Of a stretch of 6,878 nucleotides of DNA, positions 1 through 5,451 are shown one piece after another. A program made the position numbers and the translations under genes. The first letter of the stretch is position 1, and every line of letters starts with the position of its first letter. The DNA comes from Actinomycetota bacterium (GTDB lineage Bacteria > Actinomycetota > Acidimicrobiia > Spongiisociales > UBA11373). The DNA lies in NCBI GenBank assembly GCA_003486285.1, contig DNGH01000130.1, forward strand, positions 1 through 6,878. The letters are read 5' to 3'. The notes beneath the pieces were generated by a model, which saw nothing but the letters and a program-made list of their open reading frames with translations, did not search any database and had not been told where the DNA came from.

Positions 1-1193
1 AGGGTCAGCGTCGTCTTGCCCGAGCCGGTGGGTCCGACGACGGCGACGGTGCGCCCGGCCGGGATGTCGACGACGACGTCGGAGAGCACCGCCTGTCCCG
101 GCTCGTAGGAGAAGTCGACCGCGTCGGAGTCCACCGGAGCCGCCCCGCCCTCGAGTACCGCCTGGATGGGTCCGTAGACCACCCGCTGGTCGGCCTCGAG
201 CACCGCCTCGACCCGCTTCCAGCCGGGGATCGATGCCGCCATGTCGAACAGCACGAATGCGATCAACTGGATCGGGAAGGTGAGCAACGACAGAAGGTAG
301 AGGGCGGTGACGATGTCACCCGGGGAGATCGCCCCGGCATCGACTCGCAGCGCTCCCACCCACAACACCACCATGCTCACCGCCGGGATCAGCACGACGA
401 TCAGGGTGCGGTAGGTCTCCCAGCGCACTCCGACGTAGATGCCGCGGTCGCGCAACTCCTCGGAGGCGGCACGCAAGCGCTCGGTCTCCATCTCCTCGCG
501 TCCCAGCGACTTGATGGTGAGGGCGCCGTCGAAGCTCTCGTGAGCCACTCCGGTGACGACCCCCAATTGGGTCTGGATGCCCTCCCATGCCGGGTAGAGC
601 GTGATCGCCGCTCGCACCTCGACGAAGACGATCAGCGTCATACCGCACAACGCCACCACCCCCAGCCAGATGTCGAGGAGCGTGAGGAGCACGACGGTTC
701 CCACCACCAGTAGCGACACCCCGGTGGCGTAGGGGAGGGGGGCGAGGACCCCGGTGCTGCGCTCCGTGTCGTTGTCGGCGACGGAGAGGAGGTTGCCGAT
801 CGACTGCTGCCCGAACCAGGAGAGCTCGAGCTCCATCTGGTGCTCGACCAGCTTGCGGCGCAGATCCTGCTGGTTGCGCAGTTGGAGCCAGCCCGCCGAG
901 GTGCGGCGCATGACGATGGCCGCCGCCCGCCACAGGGCTACCCCGACCACCGCCAGGACCACTCCCAAGATGTGATCCGAAGCCGGCTCCCCCTCGTTGA
1001 GGATCGGGATGATGGCGCTGTCGGTGATCCAGCCGATGACGGCGGACGAAGCGATGATCGACGCGGCGAACATCGCGGCCCCGGTGACGGCGGAGGTGAA
1101 CGACCACGGGCGCGCCTTCACGAAGCGCGCCACGATGCGCAGACCGCCGCCGAGGACGGCGCGGGCGCTCGGGGGTGTCGGGTCCGGGGTCAC
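1..1193 (-). CDS. ABC exporter, fused membrane and ATPase half (C-terminus cut off by window edge)
   Basis: This is a type I ABC exporter half-transporter, which moves a substrate across the inner membrane using ATP. The 397 complete codons seen here cover the six-helix membrane domain (hydrophobic stretches near residues 36-56, 77-95, 155-175, 177-195, 263-283 and 297-318). They also cover the start of the nucleotide-binding domain: the aromatic A-loop residue is Tyr363 (FSYEP) and Walker A is GPTGSGKT at 387-394. The family coupling segment HESFDGALTIKSLGRE (218-233) is clear. The Q-loop, signature motif, Walker B and H-loop lie outside the window. The GTG at 1193 is the only usual start codon before an in-frame TAA at 1266-1268, but it has no good Shine-Dalgarno sequence, so GTG at 1133 or ATG at 1073 remain possible. 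The substrate cannot be told; a tandem partner half-transporter may lie beyond the edge. Confidence 0.93.
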   Translation of the reverse strand, partial: MTPDPTPPSARAVLGGGLRIVARFVKARPWSFTSAVTGAAMFAASIIASSAVIGWITDSAIIPILNEGEPASDHILGVVLAVVGVALWRAAAIVMRRTSAGWLQLRNQQDLRRKLVEHQMELELSWFGQQSIGNLLSVADNDTERSTGVLAPLPYATGVSLLVVGTVVLLTLLDIWLGVVALCGMTLIVFVEVRAAITLYPAWEGIQTQLGVVTGVAHESFDGALTIKSLGREEMETERLRAASEELRDRGIYVGVRWETYRTLIVVLIPAVSMVVLWVGALRVDAGAISPGDIVTALYLLSLLTFPIQLIAFVLFDMAASIPGWKRVEAVLEADQRVVYGPIQAVLEGGAAPVDSDAVDFSYEPGQAVLSDVVVDIPAGRTVAVVGPTGSGKTTLT

Positions 1194-1251
1194 GGTCGGG
1201 AGAGTAGGAATGCGCGGCGACGCTTCCGCCGAGCCGAAGGGCGCAGGGGCG

Positions 1252-1722
1252 TCACCGGGAACCGGTTACGACGTGGCGCGTCAGGGCCGCCTCGTCGGCG
1301 TGGCCGCGCAGGTGATCGATGCCGTGGATCAGGGCCCACGCCGCGGTCATCTCGGCGCGGGTGCCGTCGGCGCGGGGGAAGCTCCTGACGGCGGACCAGT
1401 CCACGGTGCCGGCATCGTCGAGGGTGGCCAGGATGTCGGCACCGAGGGTCCCGAGCAGTTCGAGGAGGGCCTCGGGCCCGGTAGCGGTGGCGGCGAACTC
1501 GGCGGGGCGGTCCCGGGGCAGCGGCGGCTGGCCCACGGCGATCCCCAGCAGCATCCTGGTGGACTTCAGGGCATGGGTGGTGAGGACCGCGATCGAGTTG
1601 GTGTCCTCCCCGGCCGGTCGGGCGTTGAGAGCCCTGGCGTCGAGGCCGTCGACGGCGGCCTCGAGCACGCCGAAGGACTCGGCGGCGGCGCGGCGAGCCG
1701 CGGCGATGATCGGATCGGACAT
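1252..1722 (-). CDS. DinB-fold / maleylpyruvate isomerase-like protein, 156 aa
   Basis: This is a small, soluble, mostly alpha-helical protein of the DinB / mycothiol-dependent maleylpyruvate isomerase N-terminal superfamily. Members are metal-binding four-helix bundles, and many actinobacterial ones use or are predicted to use mycothiol. The pattern that supports this is His50 in TTHALKSTRM, followed by His133 and His137 in LIHGIDHLRGH, giving the usual three-histidine metal set; the C-terminal helix HADEAALTRHVV is also typical. I chose the ATG at 1720-1722 because GAGGGG sits about 8 nt upstream of it. The ATG at 1779 would add 19 residues with no family resemblance. The gene is 58 bp upstream of the ABC exporter on the same strand and may be co-transcribed with it. 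The actual reaction cannot be told from sequence. Confidence 0.8.
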   Translation of the reverse strand: MSDPIIAAARRAAAESFGVLEAAVDGLDARALNARPAGEDTNSIAVLTTHALKSTRMLLGIAVGQPPLPRDRPAEFAATATGPEALLELLGTLGADILATLDDAGTVDWSAVRSFPRADGTRAEMTAAWALIHGIDHLRGHADEAALTRHVVTGSR

Positions 1723-1763
1723 GGTCGCTTCCCCCTCGGAGGCGAGGCGCCAGGGTACCGCGC

Positions 1764-1792
1764 CGGACGGCGCAGGCACTTACCCGTATGGT
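1764..1792 (+). promoter_or_regulatory. Possible sigma-70-type promoter for the membrane protein / ECF sigma pair
   Basis: CGGACG (1764-1769) and TATGGT (1787-1792) are separated by 17 bp and match the -35 and -10 consensus at 3/6 and 4/6 positions. A start near 1799 would leave a leader of about 42 nt. The same divergent gap (1723-1840) holds a small palindrome GCGCCG-GA-CGGCGC (1760-1773) and TACA-TGG-TGTA (1812-1822), which could be operators but are short enough to be chance. A promoter read by the ECF sigma factor itself would look different and I could not identify one. Confidence 0.25.
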
Positions 1793-1828
1793 TCTTCGAG
1801 GCGGCGGCGATTACATGGTGTACATCGT

Positions 1829-1834
1829 GGAGGT
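1829..1834 (+). promoter_or_regulatory. Shine-Dalgarno GGAGGT that fixes a GTG start
   Basis: GGAGGT lies 6 nt before GTG at 1841. The reading frame is open far upstream (to about 1319), but those residues are only the antisense of the DinB gene. This site selects GTG 1841 over that extension and over the in-frame ATG at 1856. Confidence 0.85.
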
Positions 1835-1840
1835 GCGGAC

Positions 1841-2560
1841 GTGTCGGACGAACGGATGACGGAGTTCATCCTCAGGCTGCGTAACGAGGCGGATACCGCC
1901 GACTTCTCGGCGTTGGCCGATCCGGCGATCTTCGGCGCCACCCGCCGCCCGAGTTTCCTGGGCCGGCTGCGCACCCGGGCGGCGGCCGCAGTGGCGGCGA
2001 CCGTCATGTGCGTCGGGGGTCTGGGCGGGGTCGCCTATGCCGCCAACGGCGCCACTCCAGGTGACTTCCTCTACGGCCTCGACCGAGCTCTGGAGTCGGT
2101 GGGCATCGGCAACGGTGGGGCGTCTGAGCGCATCACCGAGGCCATCGTGCTCGCCCAGCGCGGTTCGCCCGGCCACGGCCTCGAACACGCCGCCGCGGTG
2201 GTCCCCGACGACACCGGAGCCGGTTCGGCCCTGTTGGCTGCCGCCGAGGGCATGGATCCGGCGGTTTCCACCGAGGTACAGGACGAGGTGATGGCGCTGC
2301 TGACCTACCTCTCCGACAACGTCGGCAACATCGATGGACAGACGGTGGCCGACTTCGCCCACGCCATCGGTGGCCGCGGCAGGGCTCCCATCGAGACTCC
2401 GCCCGGCCCACCGGATGGGGTTCCGGGCGGTCCTCCGGTGAGCACTCCGGTGGGTCCTCCGGTGAGCACTCCGGTGGGTCCTCCGGTGAGTACCCCGGTG
2501 GGTCCTCCGGTGAGTACCCCGGTGGGTCCTCCGACGACGACCACCACGACGTTGCCATAG
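1841..2560 (+). CDS. Single-pass membrane protein with proline-rich repeat tail; putative anti-sigma factor, 239 aa
   Basis: The N-terminal ~46 residues are charged and probably cytosolic. One membrane segment follows at about 47-67, then an exported region that begins NGATPGDFLYGLDRALE. This resembles the start of the DUF5667-type domain (small residue-rich helix, then PGD-LY-L-R-E), which in actinobacteria often accompanies ECF sigma factors. Residues 187-239 are Pro/Gly/Ser/Thr-rich: four GPPVSTPV units (197-228), then GPP, a run of six threonines and LP, the kind of tail expected to cross or sit in the cell wall. It lies 76 bp upstream of an ECF sigma gene on the same strand. The inferred role is to hold that sigma factor with its N-terminus and sense outside with its C-terminus. 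No zinc-binding anti-sigma motif (HxxxCxxC) is present. The order is the reverse of the usual sigma-then-anti-sigma arrangement. Topology is well supported; the function is inferred from context. Confidence 0.75.
   Translation: MSDERMTEFILRLRNEADTADFSALADPAIFGATRRPSFLGRLRTRAAAAVAATVMCVGGLGGVAYAANGATPGDFLYGLDRALESVGIGNGGASERITEAIVLAQRGSPGHGLEHAAAVVPDDTGAGSALLAAAEGMDPAVSTEVQDEVMALLTYLSDNVGNIDGQTVADFAHAIGGRGRAPIETPPGPPDGVPGGPPVSTPVGPPVSTPVGPPVSTPVGPPVSTPVGPPTTTTTTLP
2429..2533 (+). repeat. In-frame 24-bp tandem repeat, four units plus a partial fifth
   Basis: Units run 2429-2452, 2453-2476, 2477-2500 and 2501-2524, with a 9-bp partial copy at 2525-2533. Each full unit encodes GPPVSTPV. Units 1 and 2 are identical to each other and units 3 and 4 are identical to each other; the pairs differ only within the Ser-Thr codons (AGCACT versus AGTACC), all silent. 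The 24-bp period keeps the frame, so copy number can change without breaking the protein. Confidence 0.95.
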
Positions 2561-2577
2561 ACCAGTGAAGTTCTCAC

Positions 2578-2609
2578 TGTGGACACCCGCCGCAAGGCGG
2601 GTGTCCACA
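2578..2609 (+). terminator. Perfect 14-bp hairpin with GCAA loop between putative anti-sigma and sigma genes
   Basis: The left arm 2578-2591 and right arm 2596-2609 are exact reverse complements around a GCAA (GNRA-type) tetraloop. A second, smaller perfect stem (CAGTGA 2563-2568 with TCACTG 2574-2579, 5-nt loop) sits directly before it and shares two bases with its foot. No T-run follows (TCGCGTTAATT), so it is not a textbook intrinsic terminator. It could be a U-tract-less terminator, a partial terminator that lowers sigma expression relative to its partner, or an mRNA-stabilising or processing site. The structure is certain; the role is not. Confidence 0.5.
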
Positions 2610-2636
2610 TCGCGTTAATTCGGGTCGAGGAGCATC

Positions 2637-3212
2637 ATGGCGGTCGTGCCAGCACAAGCCCACGGCGACTTTGCCGCGATCCTGACTGCGGCCAAGCACG
2701 GTGACGAGCGAGCCTGGCACCACTTGTTTCGACTCGTGTCGGGTCGTGTGGTCGCCTTTCTCGTCACCCGGGGCACGCCGGATCCCGAGGATGTCGCCGC
2801 CGAGGTGTTCGCCGACGTGGTGCGCTCGATCCGGCGCTTCGAGGGTGATCGGCATGCCTTCCTGTCCTGGACCCTCACCATCGCCCACCGGCGCCGGGTC
2901 GATGCGGTGCGAGCCTCGGTACGCCGTCTCGAGTCGGTGGGAATGGACGAAGATCTCGATCGGTCTGGTTCGGCCGATGTCGAGGCAGAGGTCATGGGCC
3001 TCATCGAGGCGGAGGCGGCACGCCGCCTCCTGCAGGAACTCACCCCCGACCAGGCCGACGTGTTGGCGCTGCGCATCTACGGCGACCTGTCACTCCCCGA
3101 GGTGGCGCGCTCCCTGGACAAGCCGCTGACCGCAGTCACCTCGTTGCAGCACCGCGGGCTGGAGGCATTGCGACGGATGCTGGCGGCGGAGGGAGACGTC
3201 CGCCGCCACTAG
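2637..3212 (+). CDS. ECF-family RNA polymerase sigma factor, 191 aa
   Basis: This is an alternative sigma factor that directs RNA polymerase to a specific set of promoters. Region 2 covers about residues 22-92: DERAWHHLF, the core-binding part DPEDVAAEVFADVVRSI (49-65) and the promoter-melting/-10 part FLSWTLTIAHRRRVDAVR. An acidic linker (about 100-125) leads to region 4 (about 131-182): LLQELTPDQADVLALRIYGDLSLPEVA and the recognition-helix stretch TAVTSLQHRGLEALRRML. Length and two-domain plan are normal for the family, with no extra C-terminal domain. ATG 2637 is preceded by GAGGAG (2627-2632). The upstream membrane protein is the likely anti-sigma partner. Its TAG stop lies inside the CTAG shared with glnR. 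Target genes cannot be named; the divergent gap before the membrane protein is the first place to look for autoregulation. Confidence 0.95.
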   Translation: MAVVPAQAHGDFAAILTAAKHGDERAWHHLFRLVSGRVVAFLVTRGTPDPEDVAAEVFADVVRSIRRFEGDRHAFLSWTLTIAHRRRVDAVRASVRRLESVGMDEDLDRSGSADVEAEVMGLIEAEAARRLLQELTPDQADVLALRIYGDLSLPEVARSLDKPLTAVTSLQHRGLEALRRMLAAEGDVRRH

Positions 3213-3856
3213 CCGAAGCGGTAGCCGACGCTGCGCACCGTGGCGATCCACGAGGCGCGTTCCTCGCCGAGCTTGGCGCGCAAGCGGCGGACATGGACAT
3301 CGACGGTGCGGGCCCCGCCGAAGTAGTCGTAGCCCCAGACCCGGCTGAGCAGCTGTTCGCGGGACCACACCCGCCCCGAGTTGGTGACGAAGAACCGCAG
3401 CAGCTCGTACTCCATGTAGGTGAGATCGATCGGGGCCGACCCCACCGTCGCCTGATAGGTCGCCAGGTTGAGAGTGAGATCCTTGAAGGTCATCGACTCC
3501 TGGGCGGCCGTGATGCTCGTCCGGGCCGCCAGCCGCGAGGCGCGCAGCACCACCTCATCCGGGTCGAGGGGAGCGAGCACGAAGTCGTCGCAGGACGACG
3601 CGTGCAGTTCGGTGGTGTGGCGCCGCGCCGCCGCCACCAGGATGGGAACGGGGGCGGAGTCCTTCACCCGCCGTGCCAGGGCCAATCCCGCGGTGGGGTC
3701 GTCACCCAACTCGATGACGAGGAGCGCCCATCCGCCCTCTGGCTCCGCCTCGATGACCGCGGCCGCATCGGCCACCGGCTCCAGGCGGAAGCCGGCTTCG
3801 ACCAGAGCCTCGGCCAGGGCCGGGGAGAGCCGCTCGGGGTGGTGTGCGAGGTTCAT
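3209..3856 (-). CDS. glnR: GlnR-like orphan OmpR-family response regulator with a degenerate receiver, 215 aa
   Basis: This is a DNA-binding regulator, most likely the global nitrogen regulator GlnR. The C-terminal winged-helix domain (about 122-215) carries VWGYDYFGGARTVDVHVRRLRAK in two overlapping parts (173-184, 185-195) and TVRSVGYRF (206-214), which I recall as nearly the same in Streptomyces GlnR. The N-terminal domain (1-112) keeps the receiver fold pattern but not its chemistry. There is no acidic pair after strand 1. The phospho-acceptor position is Glu49 (LLVIELGDD), the conserved Thr/Ser is Ala (ILVAAA, 72-77), and the conserved Lys is Ala95 (FVLAPLD). GlnR proteins are known to act as unphosphorylated dimers, and this one goes further than usual. 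It is also short: strand 1 looks clipped and there is no C-terminal extension. ATG 3854-3856 is the only canonical start before an in-frame TGA at 3881-3883, and it has no Shine-Dalgarno sequence. It follows the glnA2-like gene on the same strand. No sensor kinase is seen nearby. Confidence 0.88.
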   Translation of the reverse strand: MNLAHHPERLSPALAEALVEAGFRLEPVADAAAVIEAEPEGGWALLVIELGDDPTAGLALARRVKDSAPVPILVAAARRHTTELHASSCDDFVLAPLDPDEVVLRASRLAARTSITAAQESMTFKDLTLNLATYQATVGSAPIDLTYMEYELLRFFVTNSGRVWSREQLLSRVWGYDYFGGARTVDVHVRRLRAKLGEERASWIATVRSVGYRFG

Positions 3857-3858
3857 GA

Positions 3859-3962
3859 AGAAGGTGTCAGGTTTCAGGTGTCAGGTCACAGACTCCCAGA
3901 CCTGCAAGATAACCAATGCGCTTCGGAACCTGATACCTGATACCTGATACCTGACACCTTCT
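3859..3962. repeat. 104-bp inverted-repeat element made of 7-bp units, filling the glnA2-glnR gap
   Basis: The arms 3859-3886 and 3935-3962 pair at 26 of 28 positions around a 48-nt centre. Each arm is a heptamer array. The left has GGTGTCA (3863), GGTTTCA (3870), GGTGTCA (3877) and GGTCACA (3884). The right has CCTGATA (3929), CCTGATA (3936), CCTGATA (3943) and CCTGACA (3950). It ends 3 nt from the glnA2 stop and 2 nt from the glnR start codon. There is no coding capacity and no obvious target-site duplication. It looks like a small dispersed palindromic element (REP- or MITE-like), although copies elsewhere cannot be seen from here. In a read-through transcript it would fold just before the glnR AUG. 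Confidence 0.85.
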
Positions 3963-3965
3963 GCC

Positions 3966-5294
3966 TTAGAGAATCGGAAGATATTCCTCCAACTCGAACC
4001 GGCTCACGTGCCGCTGGTAGCGGTCCCACTCGGCGCTCTTGTTGCGCAGGAACCACTCGAAGAGGTGCTCGCCGAGTGCTCCGGCCACCAGCTCCGAGGT
4101 CTCCATGGCTTCGAGGGCGGCCGCCAGGTTGCCCGGGATCCGACCGACCCCGGCTGCGGTCAACTCCGCCGCAGACAGGCCGGAGACGTTGTCGGCGATC
4201 TCCGGGGGGAGCGGATAGTCGCCCTCTATCCCGGCGAGACCGGCGGCCAGGATGACCGAGAACGCCAGGTAGGGGTTGCAGGCCGGGTCCGGAGAGCGGT
4301 ATTCGACCCGGGTGCTGTTCGGCTTGCCCTTCTTGGGGGTGGGGACCCGGACCAGGGCCGACTGGTTGTTGCGCGCCCAGGTGATCCACACGGGAGCATC
4401 GAACCCCGTCACGAGGCGCTTGTACGAGTTCACCCACTGATTGGTGACCGCGGTGATCTCCCGCCCGTGGCGCAGCAGACCGGCGATGAATCCCCTCGCG
4501 GCCCGGGACAACCCGTATTCGGCCCCGGCCTCGTGGAAGGCGTTGGTGTCACCCTCGAAGAGGGAGAGATGGAGGTGCAATCCGCTGCCGTCGTATGCCT
4601 CGAGGGGTTTGGGCATGAAGGTGGCGTGGATGCCGTGTTGCAGTGCCACTTCCTTGACGGCGAGCCGTGTCGTCATCAGGGCATCCGCCATCGAGAGCGC
4701 ATCGGTGTAGCGCAGGTCGAGTTCGTGCTGGCTGGGGGCGACCTCGTGGTGTGACGCCTCCACCGGGATGCCGAGGTTCTCGAGCACCATGATGGTCTTG
4801 CGGCGGTATTCCTGGGCGGTGTCGAGCGGGGTGAGATCGAAGTACCCGCCCCGATCGAGGACCTGCGGCACCGGGCCCGAGTCGGCAAAGTAGAAGTACT
4901 CCACCTCGGGGCCGACGTAGAACGTGAATCCGAGATCGGCGGCGCGGCGCAGGTTGCGCTTCAGCACCGATCGGGGATCGCCCTCGAACGGCTCGCCGTC
5001 CGGCGTGGTGAGGTCGCAGAACATCCGCGCCACGCCGACGTGGTCGTCGCGCCAGGGGAGGATCTGAAACGTGGTGGCGTCGGGGTGCGCCAGCATGTCG
5101 GCCTCCTGCACCCGGGAGAACCCGTTGATCGCCGATCCGTCGAACTGCATCCCCTCGTCGAATGCGGTCTCCAGTTCGGCCGGGGTGATGGCGAACGACT
5201 TGAGGTATCCCAGGACATCGGTGAACCAGAGGCGGATGAAGCGGATCCCCCGCTCCTCCACCGTGCGCAGCACGTAGTCCTCTTGCTTGCCCAT
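3966..5294 (-). CDS. glnA2: Glutamine synthetase-family enzyme, GlnA2-like, 442 aa
   Basis: A type I glutamine synthetase-fold ligase that joins an amine to the gamma-carboxyl of glutamate using ATP, in the cytosol as a dodecamer. The N-terminal beta-grasp domain holds FDGSAI (Asp52, the latch residue). Catalytic motifs follow: GPEVEYF (metal ligands Glu130/Glu132), SHHEVAPSQHELDLRY (181-196), GSGLHLHLS (His240/His242), VNSYKRL (288-294) and RVEYRSPDPACNPYLAF (329-345). The family's flap Glu in GYEAP is Asp here (GFDAP, Asp299). There is no adenylylation Tyr: the equivalent region reads EGDYPLPPEIADN. The opening residues and C-terminus (FLRNKSAEWDRYQRHVSRFELEEYL in parts) follow my recollection of mycobacterial GlnA2. 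GlnA2 of Streptomyces coelicolor has been described as a gamma-glutamylpolyamine synthetase, so the amine may not be ammonia. ATG 5292-5294 has an excellent Shine-Dalgarno sequence; the frame stays open upstream only through the glnA1 antisense. Confidence 0.92.
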   Translation of the reverse strand: MGKQEDYVLRTVEERGIRFIRLWFTDVLGYLKSFAITPAELETAFDEGMQFDGSAINGFSRVQEADMLAHPDATTFQILPWRDDHVGVARMFCDLTTPDGEPFEGDPRSVLKRNLRRAADLGFTFYVGPEVEYFYFADSGPVPQVLDRGGYFDLTPLDTAQEYRRKTIMVLENLGIPVEASHHEVAPSQHELDLRYTDALSMADALMTTRLAVKEVALQHGIHATFMPKPLEAYDGSGLHLHLSLFEGDTNAFHEAGAEYGLSRAARGFIAGLLRHGREITAVTNQWVNSYKRLVTGFDAPVWITWARNNQSALVRVPTPKKGKPNSTRVEYRSPDPACNPYLAFSVILAAGLAGIEGDYPLPPEIADNVSGLSAAELTAAGVGRIPGNLAAALEAMETSELVAGALGEHLFEWFLRNKSAEWDRYQRHVSRFELEEYLPIL

Positions 5295-5297
5295 GGG

Positions 5298-5306
5298 ATC
5301 ACCTCC
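5298..5306 (-). promoter_or_regulatory. Extended Shine-Dalgarno for the glnA2-like gene
   Basis: Read on the minus strand this is GGAGGTGAT, complementary over all 9 nt to the usual 16S rRNA 3' end (AUCACCUCC). It lies just before ATG 5294, with 7 nt between GGAGG and the start. It fixes the start despite a frame that is open for another 450 nt. It also contrasts with glnR downstream, which has no such site. Confidence 0.85.
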
Positions 5307-5314
5307 GGCGCGGC

Positions 5315-5343
5315 ATGGTACGGGTCCGCGTGGGGCGCGAGAA
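5315..5343 (-). promoter_or_regulatory. Possible promoter for the glnA2-like gene
   Basis: On the minus strand, TTCTCG (5343-5338) and TACCAT (5320-5315) are 17 bp apart, matching -35 and -10 at 3/6 and 4/6 positions. A start near 5308 would give a leader of only about 14 nt beginning at the Shine-Dalgarno sequence. It lies on the glnA2 side of the putative GlnR boxes. The hexamers are weak. Confidence 0.3.
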
Positions 5344-5348
5344 GAGGC

Positions 5349-5386
5349 CGTACCCTCACGAAACACAGCGTTCACAGATCGGCAAC
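5349..5386. promoter_or_regulatory. Putative GlnR operator between the divergent glutamine synthetase genes
   Basis: Four 5-mers are each separated by exactly 6 nt: CGTAC (5349-5353), GAAAC (5360-5364), TTCAC (5371-5375) and GCAAC (5382-5386). The terminal AC recurs every 11 bp. The published GlnR box is gTnAC-n6-GaAAC-n6-GTnAC-n6-GAAAC. Box 2 matches fully, boxes 3 and 4 miss one base each, and box 1 keeps only its AC. A further GAAAT (5393-5397) continues the 11-bp phase. GlnR is known to control glnA genes in actinobacteria, and a GlnR-like gene lies in this window. One site here could serve both divergent genes. Confidence 0.75.
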
Positions 5387-5413
5387 CGACCGGAAATCGG
5401 TGGCGGGTACAAC
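5386..5413 (+). promoter_or_regulatory. Possible promoter for glnA1
   Basis: CCGACC (5386-5391) and TACAAC (5408-5413) with a 16-bp spacer match -35 and -10 at 3/6 and 4/6 positions. The last putative GlnR box abuts the -35, a layout suited to an activator contacting RNA polymerase. The start would be near 5420, about 30 nt before the glnA1 ATG. The hexamers are weak. Confidence 0.3.
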
Positions 5414-5451
5414 GCTGGGTCGCACCGACGAGCCGAGACAGGAGGCTGCCC

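Noticed and set aside
316..1107. 263-codon minus-strand frame in the ABC exporter region
   Set aside because: Arg/His/Gly-rich shadow; the neighbouring frame on the same strand encodes the complete membrane domain and Walker A.
1223..1239. Small hairpin (6 of 7 pairs, 3-nt loop) between the DinB gene and ABC exporter as a terminator
   Set aside because: Short, has a mismatch, and no T-run follows; likely chance in GC-rich DNA.
1319..1840. Long upstream extension of the membrane-protein reading frame
   Set aside because: It runs antisense through the DinB gene, has no family features, and a clear GGAGGT before GTG 1841 marks the true start.
3863..3890. A GlnR operator inside the heptamer array, because GAAAC occurs on the minus strand
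   Set aside because: The repeat period is 7 bp, not 11, so the AC-n9-AC phasing needed for GlnR boxes is absent.
3863..3956. CRISPR-like array in the glnA2-glnR gap
   Set aside because: Units are 7 bp, contiguous and inverted between the two halves, with no spacers and no cas genes.
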